64,000 nucleotides of DNA, from NCBI GenBank assembly GCA_003612405.1, contig RAYR01000003.1, positions 1-64,000 on the forward strand. The letters run 5' to 3'. The DNA is from a bacterium 0.1xD8-71. Lineage in GTDB: Bacteria; Bacillota; Clostridia; Lachnospirales; Lachnospiraceae. The notes under the pieces were generated by a model. It was not told where the DNA came from, ran no database searches, and worked only from the letters and a program-made list of their open reading frames with translations. Numbering within the stretch: position 1 is the stretch's first letter; each line of letters opens with the position of its first letter. A program made the position numbers and the translations under genes. Below are positions 20,299 through 29,720 of the stretch, one piece after another.

Positions 20299-20312
20299 AC
20301 GATTCCTCCGCG

Positions 20313-21302
20313 TTATTCTCTGGTAGTGCCGCCATAAGCATAGGTAACGGGCAGGCACACGAGCGGCGGCTTGGAAGATATATTTTCCTGTAAAAGCAGA
20401 TTGACACACATTTCGGCAATTTCCGGAACAGGCTGTACAATGGTGGAACATACATAGTCCGTTCCCTGAAAAGGACGAATACCGTCGAAGCCGATAACCT
20501 GCACATCCTCCGGGACGCGGAGATTTAATTTGCGAAGTGTCTTGATGATCAGATAAGCCAACCGGTCCGTTACACAGAAAATACCGTCAAAAGAAAGTCT
20601 TCCGTAGTGAATATGTTCGGCAAGAAAATACTCAAATTCTTCATAGGCGTCTCCATCATTTAAGATTTTCATTTCATAAGAAAGCCCCCGGGACAGACAA
20701 CCGTTTTCAAAACCGGCTTTCCGTTTGTTGGGTTCGTTATCCAGCGAGGAACCGGTGCGCAGAAAAGCAACGTTAGTGCAGCCAAGATCCGCTAATTTCT
20801 CTGCGGCTAACTGGCCGCCGGCAAAGTTGTCACTGGCTACGCAGGGGATTTTGGTTCCCATGGAGCGGTCGATGGCTACAAAGGGCGTATTTTCTTCAAT
20901 CTGCAGATTCGGATTGTAAGTCAGGCCGATGATACCGTCCACCTTGTTCTGCTGTGCCATGGTGACATATTCCTGTTCCTGATCGCAGTCAGAGTCGGTA
21001 GAGCACAACAACATACGATATTTCCGCTTTAAGAGTGCAAGATTAATATAGTAGACAAGAGAAGCAAAAAAGGGTTCTTTCGTGTTGGGAATCAGAAGCG
21101 CGATAGTATAGGTTTTGCTTGCTTTTAAGCCCTGCGCATAACTGTTTACCTGATAATTCAGTTTCTTTATGGCATCTTCCACACGGAGCCGGTAAGATTC
21201 ACCGACGGGAATTCCATTTACTACCTTGGATACGGTTCCCAAGGCAACACCGGCTTCTTTTGCCACATCTTTCATAGTAGGAATGGAATGTTCGGATTTC
21301 AT
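20313..21302 (-). CDS. LacI-family repressor of the fructan/sucrose locus
   Basis: The N-terminal LacI helix-turn-helix reads MKDVAKEAGVALGTVSKVVNG, with the hinge helix near residue 55. A periplasmic-binding-protein-like sugar-sensing domain follows (IALLIPNTKEPFFASLV, then VIGFDGIRPF). The length of 329 residues is standard. It is divergent from the GH32/fructokinase genes and their broken transporter, so it is the likely local repressor, relieved by sucrose, fructose or a fructo-oligosaccharide. Candidate operator half-sites lie in the 390-bp gap. Confidence 0.9.
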   Translation of the reverse strand: MKSEHSIPTMKDVAKEAGVALGTVSKVVNGIPVGESYRLRVEDAIKKLNYQVNSYAQGLKASKTYTIALLIPNTKEPFFASLVYYINLALLKRKYRMLLCSTDSDCDQEQEYVTMAQQNKVDGIIGLTYNPNLQIEENTPFVAIDRSMGTKIPCVASDNFAGGQLAAEKLADLGCTNVAFLRTGSSLDNEPNKRKAGFENGCLSRGLSYEMKILNDGDAYEEFEYFLAEHIHYGRLSFDGIFCVTDRLAYLIIKTLRKLNLRVPEDVQVIGFDGIRPFQGTDYVCSTIVQPVPEIAEMCVNLLLQENISSKPPLVCLPVTYAYGGTTRE

Positions 21303-21692
21303 AGCAACCTCTTTTCTGTTTCATGAATTAGTATGAAACATAATGAAATATACTTTCTAAATAAAGAATATAATTTGTTAAGGACATTTAATATTTGAAT
21401 ATTCAGTAGGAAAATCTTTTCATTGATGTCATTATAAGATAAAAAAAAAGGTTTGTAAAGACTGAAATGAAATAAATTATGAAACGTTACATGAAATTAT
21501 AATGTATAAAATACAAAAAATAACTATATAAAATAGTATAAAATAACAAAAATTATAAATAATCACGAAAAAATAGGTAAAATACATTGACTGGTTTTTA
21601 AAATAATGTTAGCATACGGATAATAAGTGGTATAACGCTTCACGAAAAATGTGGAAATTATAAAGTCCACATGCAAGGGAAGGAGAAAGGAT
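21303..21692. other. Divergent regulatory region of the fructan locus
   Basis: A 390-bp very AT-rich gap without genes. It contains two LacI-type candidate operators with AACG cores: TGAAACGTTACA (21480-21491) and TAACGCTTCA (21633-21642). The second lies just downstream of the promoter at 21587-21615, a good place for repression. Nothing else is evident. Confidence 0.5.
21587..21615 (+). promoter_or_regulatory. Promoter of the fructan operon
   Basis: TTGACT (21587-21592), a 17-bp spacer, and TAGCAT (21610-21615). It points toward the transporter remnant, GH32 and fructokinase genes, and a possible LacI operator follows within 20 bp. Confidence 0.5.
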
Positions 21693-22097
21693 ATGAGTGG
21701 AAGTAAATCGGCAGTTACAAGTCTGGCAGTCATGTCGGGAGGCAAACCACTGGGAAAACGCATCAAAGATAACTAGCAATTATATCTGATGCTTTTGATT
21801 CCGGTGATTTTGACCATTATTTATAAGTACATCCCCATGTATGGCATACAAATTGCGTTCAGGGATTACAAGGCCAGCAGGGGTATGTGGGGCAGTGAGT
21901 GGATCGGTCTGGAGTGGTTTGAACGTTTCTTTACCGCACCGACCTGTGCACGTATGATTAAGAATACTCTGCTTCTTAGTTTTTACAGTCTGTTGTGGGG
22001 ATTTCCGATTCCGGTTATTCTGGCATTAATGTTGAATCAGTTGAGATTCCAGCGTTTTAAGAGAGTGACGCAGACAGTGCTCTATGCGCCGCATTGA
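21693..22097 (+). pseudogene. Truncated LplB-type sugar ABC permease
   Basis: Reading from the ATG at 21693 (AAGGAG upstream), the frame gives an N-terminal tail ending KRIKDN, then an in-frame TAG at 21774 where relatives have Trp (TGG to TAG fits one substitution). It continues as a clear LplB-like permease: LMLLIPVILTIIYKYIPMYG, FRDYKASRG, and so on. After YAPH it runs directly into unrelated sequence (stop at 22095). About 180 residues of the permease, including the EAA loop, are gone. The importer cannot work. Confidence 0.88.
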
Positions 22098-22401
22098 CCG
22101 TGCGATTGAGCGTCTGACAGATTTACAGGATTTTTGGATGCCATATGTTGACAGTACTGTGACCTATCCTGTAGACTGTGTCTTTACAGGAAGAGAATTA
22201 GATACTATCGACTGGTATAAAGCCAACTTCGAGAGTACAGTATCTGAAAATGAAGGTTTGTGGCTCAAAAACGGCGGCCCTACAGATGAAGAGTGGCAGG
22301 CGTATATTGAATTGTTGGAAAAGAAGTGCGGTATGAATAAACTTCTGGAAGTATATCAGGATGCGTATAACCGGTACTCTGGGATTGAAGTGGAAGAATA
22401 G
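22084..22401 (+). pseudogene. C-terminal remnant of a sugar-binding lipoprotein
   Basis: A roughly 100-residue frame matching the C-terminal end of type-1 extracellular solute-binding proteins (AIERLTDLQDF, GGPTDEEWQAYIELLEKK, LEVYQDAYNRYSGI). There is no signal peptide or lipobox. It is joined directly, in a different frame, to the permease stump, so one deletion removed the permease 3' end, a presumed second permease and most of the binding protein. The join lies within about 22085-22110. The intact GH32 gene begins 54 bp later. Confidence 0.85.
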
Positions 22402-22455
22402 GATATTCCCCGCATAGAGTTAATATGTCGGAAGGCGGCATTATGGAGGATTATT

Positions 22456-23940
22456 ATGATAAGTCAGATCTTACGTGACGCAAGAAAATATGAAGAGGCG
22501 ATGGAGAGAAAAATTGATGGAAAGAATCGTCCGGGTTTTCATCTGGCGGCCAGAGTGGGTTGGATGAATGATCCCAATGGTTTCTCGTATTACAAAGGCG
22601 AATATCATCTGTTCTATCAGTACCATCCCTATGATTCTCACTGGGGACCGATGCACTGGGGCCATGCGGTAAGCAAAGACCTGCTGCATTGGGAATATTT
22701 GCCTGCAGCGTTGGCGCCGGATGCTGACTTTGACAGGGACGGTTGCTTTTCCGGCAGTGCGGCGGTTCTGCCGGATGGAAGGCACCTGTTGATTTATACA
22801 GGGGTGGTCAGGGAAACACAGCCGGATGGCAGTATGCGCGATGTACAGACACAGTGCCTTGCGGTAGGTGACGGTATAGATTATGAAAAATATGTGGGGA
22901 ATCCGGTGCTTACCAAAGAGGATTTGCCGGATAATGGAAGTAAATTTGATTTCCGTGATCCTAAAATCTGGCGGAAATCCGACGGCTCTTACCGGTGTGT
23001 TGTGGGAAATTGTACGTCGGAAAGAGACGGACAGATTCTTCTTTTCAGCAGTCAGGACGGGTTTCAATGGCGGTACGATAAAATCCTGGCAGCAAATCAT
23101 AAACGTTATGGTTTGATGTGGGAGTGTCCGGATTTCTTTGAGTTGGACGGCAAGGCAGTTTTGCTTACGAGTCCCATGGATATGCTTCCACAGGGATTTG
23201 AATATCATAATGGAAATGGAACTTTATGTCTGATTGGATCCTATGATGAGGAAACCGAAACTTTTACGGAGGAACATAATCAGGCAGTGGATTATGGCAT
23301 TGATTTCTATGCAACACAGACCATTCTGACACCAGACGGTAGAAGGGTTATGGTTGGTTGGATGCAGAACTGGGATACCTGTAATCTTCATTCACCCGAT
23401 CAGCCTTGGTTTGGACAGATGAGCCTGCCCAGAGAACTGTCAATACAAAATGGCCGGTTGTATCAGAATCCCATACGCGAGTTAGAGGCTATGAGAGGGG
23501 AAGAGATTCGGCATGAAAATGTTACTTTTCATGATGTGATCAGGCTTGCGGGAGTGGAAGGCCGTAAGGTCGATATGGAACTGACACTGCGCCCTGCGGA
23601 TGAGGAAAATGTTTATCATAAATTTGCGGTGAGGTTTGCACAGAATGATACATACCATACTTCTATCAGTTTCAGACCTTACGAATCCATTGTCAAGATA
23701 GACAGAAAGTTTTCGGGATCCAGAAGGGCGATAATCCACCAGCGTCGCTGTCAGATAAACAACAAGGACGGACACATTAAGATGCGTGTGATTCTGGACA
23801 GATTTAGTGTGGAAGTGTTTGTAAATGATGGAGAGTATGCAATGAGCGCAACTATTTATACGGATTTGGCAGCGGAAGGTATTTCATTTTATGCAGATGG
23901 AGATGTGTCTATGGATGTTGTGAAATATACATTGGAGTGA
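22456..23940 (+). CDS. GH32 beta-fructosidase / sucrose-6-phosphate hydrolase
   Basis: Hydrolyses beta-fructosyl bonds in sucrose, sucrose-6-phosphate or short fructans. The three GH32 acidic signatures are present: WMNDPNG with the nucleophile Asp39, FRDPK with Asp168, and WECP with the acid/base Glu223. The five-bladed propeller is followed by the usual C-terminal beta-sandwich (DRFSVEVFVNDGE). There is no signal peptide, so it acts in the cytoplasm on imported sugar. Its length of 494 residues is typical. It lies between the dead importer and fructokinase under probable LacI control. Confidence 0.95.
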   Translation: MISQILRDARKYEEAMERKIDGKNRPGFHLAARVGWMNDPNGFSYYKGEYHLFYQYHPYDSHWGPMHWGHAVSKDLLHWEYLPAALAPDADFDRDGCFSGSAAVLPDGRHLLIYTGVVRETQPDGSMRDVQTQCLAVGDGIDYEKYVGNPVLTKEDLPDNGSKFDFRDPKIWRKSDGSYRCVVGNCTSERDGQILLFSSQDGFQWRYDKILAANHKRYGLMWECPDFFELDGKAVLLTSPMDMLPQGFEYHNGNGTLCLIGSYDEETETFTEEHNQAVDYGIDFYATQTILTPDGRRVMVGWMQNWDTCNLHSPDQPWFGQMSLPRELSIQNGRLYQNPIRELEAMRGEEIRHENVTFHDVIRLAGVEGRKVDMELTLRPADEENVYHKFAVRFAQNDTYHTSISFRPYESIVKIDRKFSGSRRAIIHQRRCQINNKDGHIKMRVILDRFSVEVFVNDGEYAMSATIYTDLAAEGISFYADGDVSMDVVKYTLE

Positions 23941-23994
23941 GCGTTTTAGGGTATATCTTGCAACACGAATAACAGTAGGAAAGGAGACACAGAT

Positions 23995-24957
23995 GTGAAA
24001 AAGTATGATGTGACTGCGCTGGGAGAACTACTGATTGATTTTACAGAGAATGGGGTGAGCGCACAAGGGAACCCCATTTATGAGGCAAATCCCGGTGGTG
24101 CACCCTGCAATGTACTGGCTATGCTTACAAAGCTTGGCAGAAAGACTTCGTTCATTGGCAAAGTAGGACAGGACATTTTTGGAAATCGTCTCAAAGAGAT
24201 ATTAGCTGAAATGGGAATAGATACTTCCAATCTGGTAATGGATGAAGAGGTTAGGACAACATTGGCATTTGTGGAGACTTTTCCGGATGGTGACAGAGAC
24301 TTTTCCTTTTATAGAAATCCTGGCGCTGATATGATGCTTCGAGAGGAAGAGGTGCAAGAGGGTTTACTGATGGATACAACGGTATTCCATTTTGGTACCC
24401 TGTCGATGACGCACGAGGAAGTGCGCCGGGCCACGAAGAAAGCAGTGGAAACAGCGAAGGCGGCGGGAGCAGTCATTTCCTTTGATCCTAATTTGAGGGA
24501 GCCTTTGTGGGAATCCCTGGAGGATGCCAGAAAGCAGGTTGCTTATGGTTTGTCCAAGTGTGACTTTTTGAAAATTTCCGATAATGAGATTCAGTGGTTT
24601 ACCGGTGAAGAGGATTATGACGCCGGTATCCGTAAACTGAAAGAACAGTATGACATTTCCCTGATTGTGTTGTCCATGGGAAAGGCGGGGAGCCGTGCAT
24701 ATTATAAAGATTTGCGTGTGGAAGCAGCGCCGTTTTTGCAGGAACATACGATAGAGACCACAGGAGCGGGGGATACCTTTGGAGCCTGCTGCCTGTACTA
24801 TATTTTACAGTATGGACTGGAGGATCTGGATGAGGATAAACTGCGGGAGATGTTAACTTTTGCAAATGCTGCTGCGTCCATTATTACGACCCGTAAGGGA
24901 GCGCTTCGTGTGATGCCCGAGGCCGATGAGATACGGGAACTGATAAACAGAATGTAA
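23995..24957 (+). CDS. scrK: PfkB-family fructokinase
   Basis: Phosphorylates fructose released by the preceding GH32 enzyme. PfkB family signatures are visible: GGAPCNVLAMLTKLG near residue 35, and the anion-hole/catalytic-base motif TTGAGDTFGACC near residue 252. The start is GTG at 23995, preceded by AAAGGAGA. The length of 320 residues is standard for sugar kinases of this family. Fructokinase specificity is inferred from the GH32 neighbour and sequence style. A hairpin terminator follows. Confidence 0.9.
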   Translation: MKKYDVTALGELLIDFTENGVSAQGNPIYEANPGGAPCNVLAMLTKLGRKTSFIGKVGQDIFGNRLKEILAEMGIDTSNLVMDEEVRTTLAFVETFPDGDRDFSFYRNPGADMMLREEEVQEGLLMDTTVFHFGTLSMTHEEVRRATKKAVETAKAAGAVISFDPNLREPLWESLEDARKQVAYGLSKCDFLKISDNEIQWFTGEEDYDAGIRKLKEQYDISLIVLSMGKAGSRAYYKDLRVEAAPFLQEHTIETTGAGDTFGACCLYYILQYGLEDLDEDKLREMLTFANAAASIITTRKGALRVMPEADEIRELINRM

Positions 24958-24971
24958 TATAAAAATACAGG

Positions 24972-24997
24972 GGGCGGTTTTCCGCCCTTTTGTTTTA
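24972..24997 (+). terminator. Terminator after fructokinase
   Basis: GGGCGG-TTTT-CCGCCC hairpin (24972-24987) followed by a T-rich tail: a textbook intrinsic terminator closing the fructan operon. Confidence 0.9.
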
Positions 24998-25116
24998 GGA
25001 AAGTTTTCCGCTTATCCGAGATCCGCATGACAAATAAGTTTTTTCAGTGTATGATAATAATAAATTAGGATGGCTGACAGACAACCTGTCAAGTTGGAAA
25101 TATTCAGGGAGCAAAC

Positions 25117-25452
25117 ATGGAAGACGGGAAAGTAATAATAAAGAAAAGAATTATTAAAGAACATGATGAACCGGAGAGTGTGAAGAACAGTATACCCACA
25201 GAGATTCCCGAGGATGTCAATATGCTGGTGACAGGAATGTTACACAAGGGGAATAAATCTTTTGTACGGGTTTCATTTCTGCGCGGAAAGGACTGGGCCG
25301 AAGGAATCGTGCCGGAGGCAAAGATTGAGAAATCGGAAGGATTTACCGAAGAAGAGATCAGCCGACTGGAGACTTATCTTCTGGAACAAAAAGGCATGAT
25401 CCTGGAACAGGCCAAAGGGGTCAACCCGCTGAGAAATATGTTTGGAATGTAA
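25117..25452 (+). CDS. Small protein of unknown function
   Basis: A 111-residue soluble protein, rich in Lys, Glu and Ile, without signal peptide or membrane helices. The central part (VRVSFLRGKDWAEGIVPEAKI) looks beta-structured, and the C-terminal third is probably helical. The start at 25117 has a GGGAG site. It lies 13 bp before the MgtC-like gene and its tail is read right up to that gene's ribosome site, so the two are likely co-expressed. No family recognised. Confidence 0.7.
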   Translation: MEDGKVIIKKRIIKEHDEPESVKNSIPTEIPEDVNMLVTGMLHKGNKSFVRVSFLRGKDWAEGIVPEAKIEKSEGFTEEEISRLETYLLEQKGMILEQAKGVNPLRNMFGM

Positions 25453-25465
25453 TATGGAGGACAAA

Positions 25466-26143
25466 ATGCTGATTGGAAACTTTTCCGAATGGACAGTACA
25501 GAATCTTATCATACGAGTTGTGGCATCCATGCTTCTTGGCGGTATCATTGGCTTGGACCGGGGTATGAAGCACCGCGGCGCAGGGACCAAGACCATGACT
25601 GTGGTCTGTCTGGGAGCCACACTGGTGATGTTGACGGAGCAGTATATTCAGGTGAATTTCCCGGGGCTTGCCAATATGAACCGCCTGGCAGCACAGGTGA
25701 TCAGCGGCGTAGGCTTTCTGGGAGTGGGTACGATCATCATATCCAACCACCGGGTCAGAGGTCTGACCACGGCCGCCACACTCTGGGCCAGCGCCACGAT
25801 CGGACTGGCTGTGGGAATCGGGTTTGTGGAAGGCGGCATACTGATCACGTTAATGATGTTATTGTCTCTTCATGTACTTCCCTTCGTGGAGCGTTTTGCC
25901 ACCAGAAATTCCCGGTACTGTAATGTGATTGTTGATCTGGAGGAGAGCCGTTATCTTCATGTCATTATCCAGGATTTAAAAGCGGCCGGGGTCACAGTGG
26001 ATTCCATGGAACTTAGTCCTTCCAGGATTGGGGACAGCGTCTCTGTCTATCTGATCCTTCATACCGGCAAAGGTATGGAAAATACAGAAATCTATGAAAT
26101 CATCACCAGGTCGGACAAGGTCGAGTCGGTGGATTTCCTGTGA
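25466..26143 (+). CDS. MgtC/SapB-family membrane protein
   Basis: The N-terminal half has about four membrane helices with the MgtC signature: VVASMLLGGIIGLDRG, HRGAGTKTMTVVCLGATLVML, GVGFLGVGTII and RGLTTAATLWASATIGLAVG. The C-terminal ~80 residues form a soluble ACT-like domain. MgtC proteins help cells cope with low magnesium and in some species modulate the ATP synthase; the transport role is not settled. The start at 25466 is chosen because GGAGG lies 5 bp before it; upstream in-frame ATG and TTG codons lack a site. Confidence 0.88.
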   Translation: MLIGNFSEWTVQNLIIRVVASMLLGGIIGLDRGMKHRGAGTKTMTVVCLGATLVMLTEQYIQVNFPGLANMNRLAAQVISGVGFLGVGTIIISNHRVRGLTTAATLWASATIGLAVGIGFVEGGILITLMMLLSLHVLPFVERFATRNSRYCNVIVDLEESRYLHVIIQDLKAAGVTVDSMELSPSRIGDSVSVYLILHTGKGMENTEIYEIITRSDKVESVDFL

Positions 26144-26148
26144 TGGGT

Positions 26149-26907
26149 CTATTGTAAGATTAATCCAACCGGGCAGTGATCTGATCCCATGATATCTTTA
26201 TAAATTATGGCATCCTGAAGCCGGTCTTTTAAAGCCGCAGATGTAACGAAATAGTCGATACGCCATCCTGCGTTCTTTTCCCGGGCGCTGAAGCGGTAAG
26301 ACCACCAGGAATAGATGCCTTCCAGATCCGGATAGAAATAGCGGAAGGTGTCAATGAATCCTGCTTCGGTCAATGCGGTAAACTTTCCCCGCTCTTCATC
26401 TGTAAACCCGGCGTTTTTACGGTTGGATTTAGGATTTTTCAAGTCAATTTCCTTATGGGCAACATTTAAATCACCGCAGAAAATGACAGGTTTGGTCTCT
26501 TCCAGCTTTTTCAGATAGGTCAAAAAGTCGTCTTCCCATTTCATACGATAGTCCAGACGGGCCAGTTCATTCTGGGAATTGGGCGTATAGACTGTGATAA
26601 AATAGTAATCCGTATATTCCAGGGTGATGACACGGCCTTCATGGTCGTGTTCTTCAATGCCGATACCGTAGGAAACACTTAGCGGCTCTTCTTTGGTAAA
26701 TACAGCCGTGCCGGAGTACCCCTTTTTCTCCGCATAATTCCAATACTGATGATAGCCGGGAAGATTCAGATCAATCTGACCCGCCTGCAATTTTGTCTCT
26801 TGAAGACAGAAGATATCTGCATCCGCTTCTTTGAAAAAATCCAGGAATCCCTTGCCTACACATGCTCTGAGTCCGTTTACATTCCAGGAAATAAATTTCA
26901 TACTCAT
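26149..26907 (-). CDS. exoA: Exodeoxyribonuclease III
   Basis: An AP endonuclease and 3'-5' exonuclease of the Xth/ExoA family, used in base-excision repair. It has the metal- and catalytic-site motifs [31 protein letters not shown] and SDHCPVGL. The length of 252 residues is standard. Its ATG overlaps the stop of the upstream SGNH-like gene (ATGA at 26904-26907), so it is translationally coupled to an unrelated acyltransferase operon. Confidence 0.96.
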   Translation of the reverse strand: MSMKFISWNVNGLRACVGKGFLDFFKEADADIFCLQETKLQAGQIDLNLPGYHQYWNYAEKKGYSGTAVFTKEEPLSVSYGIGIEEHDHEGRVITLEYTDYYFITVYTPNSQNELARLDYRMKWEDDFLTYLKKLEETKPVIFCGDLNVAHKEIDLKNPKSNRKNAGFTDEERGKFTALTEAGFIDTFRYFYPDLEGIYSWWSYRFSAREKNAGWRIDYFVTSAALKDRLQDAIIYKDIMGSDHCPVGLILQ

Positions 26908-27989
26908 CTCTCTCCTTTTTCTCCATAATATCTTAAAATTTCCGTTTTTACAATCTCTTCCGACAAAGCATGCATGCCGTCCAGACGTTCTTCATAATTC
27001 TCCAGGGTAAGCCGGCCCTCGCCCTTTGCCAGTTTCTCATAAACCTGATAATTGATATCCTTGGAAAAATGAATCATGTCCATATAATTGTCCAGGTTGG
27101 TGATGGTCTCTTTGTCATCCTGATAGAAATAGATCTCCACATTGTCATAAGCAAGCAGTGCTTTCACAGCTTCTTTTTCATTATAGATGACAGAGTCCCG
27201 CTCGCCGGTTCTGTAAGCATTATCCCACCAGAGCATGGAGTAAGGAGAAAAGAAAAACTTAAAGGTTGTCTCCGGGTGCGCCTCCACCTGTGCTGTGAGG
27301 AGAGAAATATTCCCCTGAAGGGTTTCTGCATTGACGGTTTCCGGCTGCATTTCCCTGATGGAAGGCAGGCGGCCATAAAGTCCTGTTGCCATATCGGCAC
27401 CGAAATATTTCCATTGGGCCCAGTTGTAAGAATCACCCTCGTCATAATCACCGATAAAAGAGTAAGCCAGCATATAGGGAAGTTTTTCCATCAGCACATC
27501 CTTATTCAGCACATAATGATAATCGTTTAAAAGATTTGTGTCATATAAGTACATGGGGCATCCGGTGGATTCATAGGTAGGTGTCGTATCTGCGGACAGG
27601 GAAGAAGGGTCTATATTGTAGAAAATATAGTCCAGGTCATGCTCCTCATAAGCCACATCCAGAAGATAACAAAGATCTGCTGTGGCACCGTAGGAACGGA
27701 TAGCCTTGATGGTCTGGCAGTCAAAACCCTGGTCAAACCAGCCGTTGTTATAGTTTTCACAGACAGAGGATCCTACGATGAGGGCATTGTAGTCAAAGTT
27801 GCGCAAAGTTCCCACACATTGATATTCTTTGTCTGTCAGTACGGCTTTTAAGCCGGGCAGCGGTTTATGGTACTGGTAAAAGGGGTCAAAGATAACCACT
27901 GTCGCAATCAGCGCTGCCAGCAGGATACAGGTTCTTATAAAAAAGGATCGGATAAATTTTTGTTCCATGAGTGCTTTCCTCGCTGTCAA
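26904..27989 (-). CDS. SGNH-like (DltD/AlgX-type) partner of an MBOAT acyltransferase
   Basis: A 361-residue protein with an N-terminal membrane anchor (about residues 14-34) and an extracytoplasmic domain. [11 protein letters not shown] near residue 70 and [15 protein letters not shown] near 315 fit an SGNH-hydrolase-like Ser...Asp-x-x-His pattern. Such proteins work with MBOAT (AlgI-like) proteins to O-acylate cell-wall or exported polymers. Its start overlaps the MBOAT stop by four bases and its stop overlaps the exoA start. Substrate and acyl donor are unknown. Confidence 0.75.
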   Translation of the reverse strand: MTARKALMEQKFIRSFFIRTCILLAALIATVVIFDPFYQYHKPLPGLKAVLTDKEYQCVGTLRNFDYNALIVGSSVCENYNNGWFDQGFDCQTIKAIRSYGATADLCYLLDVAYEEHDLDYIFYNIDPSSLSADTTPTYESTGCPMYLYDTNLLNDYHYVLNKDVLMEKLPYMLAYSFIGDYDEGDSYNWAQWKYFGADMATGLYGRLPSIREMQPETVNAETLQGNISLLTAQVEAHPETTFKFFFSPYSMLWWDNAYRTGERDSVIYNEKEAVKALLAYDNVEIYFYQDDKETITNLDNYMDMIHFSKDINYQVYEKLAKGEGRLTLENYEERLDGMHALSEEIVKTEILRYYGEKGER

Positions 27990-29530
27990 AAGTTAAAGTA
28001 CAAAAAGGTACTTATCTGGGAGAGGGAGATGACGCACCATACAAAGAGGATGCAGATGCCCCAGCATTTTCCCGAGGTCAGTTCATTGTAAGTTGCCCGT
28101 TCGTAAGCGTTTCTCCGGAAGATAAGGAAGAAAGCCAGTGCAAATAATATAAACATAAAGATCAGATACACATAATTCACAATACTTGGGGCTGCCATAT
28201 CCAGAGCCTGTCTGATTACATAAATTTCAGAAATATCAAGCTGTGCGGCAACCTCATGGATTTTGCCGGTATATTTGCCGGAGAACAGATTTTTAAATAA
28301 TTGTATTGCACCCAGCATACTCTCACTTCTGAAGAAGAAAAGAGAGAGATTAAAAAGCGAAAAAGTGAAGATCCAGCCCAGCCAGGCGGGGATATGGAAT
28401 TTGGAGGGCCTTTTTTCTTCGTGCCCCTGGATACCGATGATTCCCAGATTATCCCACACTACCAGAAGACCCTGCATGGCGCCCCAGGCCACATAGGTCC
28501 AGGCGGCACCGTGCCAGAGACCGCTTAATAGGAAGATGATAAAAGTGTTTAGCAGCATACGGGTTCTGCCTTTTCTGCTCCCGCCCAGGGGAATATAGAC
28601 GTAAGTGACGAAAAAGCGCGATAACGTAATGTGCCAGCGCTGCCAGAATTCCTTGATACTACAGGAACGATAAGGCGAGTCAAAGTTTATGGGAAGTTCA
28701 ATGTGGAACATTCTGCCCAGACCGATTGCCATATCGGAGTAACCGCTGAAATCAAAGTACAGCTCAAAACTGTAAGCCAGAATGACAATAACAGTAGAGA
28801 TACTGTCCAGGGAAAAGGTCTGTGCAAAGCCATAGTTGGCCATCAGGCCAAAGGTGTCCGCCAGCAGCACTTTTTTGGCAAGTCCCAGAACAAAGAGATA
28901 AAGTCCCCTGGCAAAGGAAAGGGCGTTAAATTTACGCCGGGAATTGTCCTCAAATTGGGGAATCATTTCCTTATAGAGGACGATAGGCCCTGCAATCAGC
29001 TGCGGAAAAAAGGTAACAAAGGTCAGATAGTTGAGAAAGCTGTAATGTTCACATCTGCCAAGCGCCCGGTCGATGATGAAGGACAGCTGCTGGAATGTAA
29101 AGAAACTGATGCCCAGGGGCAGCAGGATATGTTTCAGATTAAAATCCGTATGAAAAGCCATGTTTATATTTTCGATAAAGAAATCATAGTATTTAAAGTA
29201 AAATAAAATGCCAAGATTTAAGATGATACCGGCCAGCAGACCCAGGCGGTTTATAAGCGGCAGAGCGGTTTTTGTATTGGACAGATTTTCCGTGGAAGCG
29301 CGTTCGAGCGGGGGAAGTTTGGTAAACAGATAACTCAGTCCGTAATTCATGCCGATGCTGCACAGAATGATAGCCAGATAGCTGATATTAAAATAGCCAT
29401 AAAACCACAAAGACATACCGGCCAGAAAAAGGCTGGCCAGTTTATATTTCCCGTATCGATTGAGCCCATACCACCCAAGCAGGGCAATGGGCAGAAAAAT
29501 GAAAATAAAAATATAGGAGTTAAATAACAT
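27986..29530 (-). CDS. MBOAT O-acyltransferase (AlgI/PatA type)
   Basis: A 514-residue polytopic protein with about 11-12 helices. The MBOAT core motifs are clear: the FWQRWHITLSRFFVTYVYIPLGG segment and the catalytic histidine in SGLWHGAAWTYVAWG. Enzymes of this type pass acyl groups across the membrane to polysaccharides, teichoic acids or peptidoglycan. It is the first gene of the - strand set MBOAT-SGNH-exoA, joined by ATGA overlaps. There is no dlt operon here, so D-alanylation is not implied. Confidence 0.93.
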   Translation of the reverse strand: MLFNSYIFIFIFLPIALLGWYGLNRYGKYKLASLFLAGMSLWFYGYFNISYLAIILCSIGMNYGLSYLFTKLPPLERASTENLSNTKTALPLINRLGLLAGIILNLGILFYFKYYDFFIENINMAFHTDFNLKHILLPLGISFFTFQQLSFIIDRALGRCEHYSFLNYLTFVTFFPQLIAGPIVLYKEMIPQFEDNSRRKFNALSFARGLYLFVLGLAKKVLLADTFGLMANYGFAQTFSLDSISTVIVILAYSFELYFDFSGYSDMAIGLGRMFHIELPINFDSPYRSCSIKEFWQRWHITLSRFFVTYVYIPLGGSRKGRTRMLLNTFIIFLLSGLWHGAAWTYVAWGAMQGLLVVWDNLGIIGIQGHEEKRPSKFHIPAWLGWIFTFSLFNLSLFFFRSESMLGAIQLFKNLFSGKYTGKIHEVAAQLDISEIYVIRQALDMAAPSIVNYVYLIFMFILFALAFFLIFRRNAYERATYNELTSGKCWGICILFVWCVISLSQISTFLYFNF

Positions 29531-29720
29531 AAAATACCGGAATTCCTTCCTGCATACATATTTTTCTAATATAGGTAAAAAATAATAGTGACTGAAGATA
29601 TACCTTGCTATAGTATATCAAATCCAGACACAGCTTACAAATATTTCCTTATATAATAAAATAATGCCCGCTTCACTGCAATTTGATACAGACAGTGAAA
29701 CAGGCAGAAATGGAGACTAT

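Noticed and set aside
25489-25923. 144-residue frame on the + strand inside the MgtC-like gene
   Set aside because: It is an alternate frame of a well-supported MgtC/SapB protein and has no plausible domain or ribosome site.
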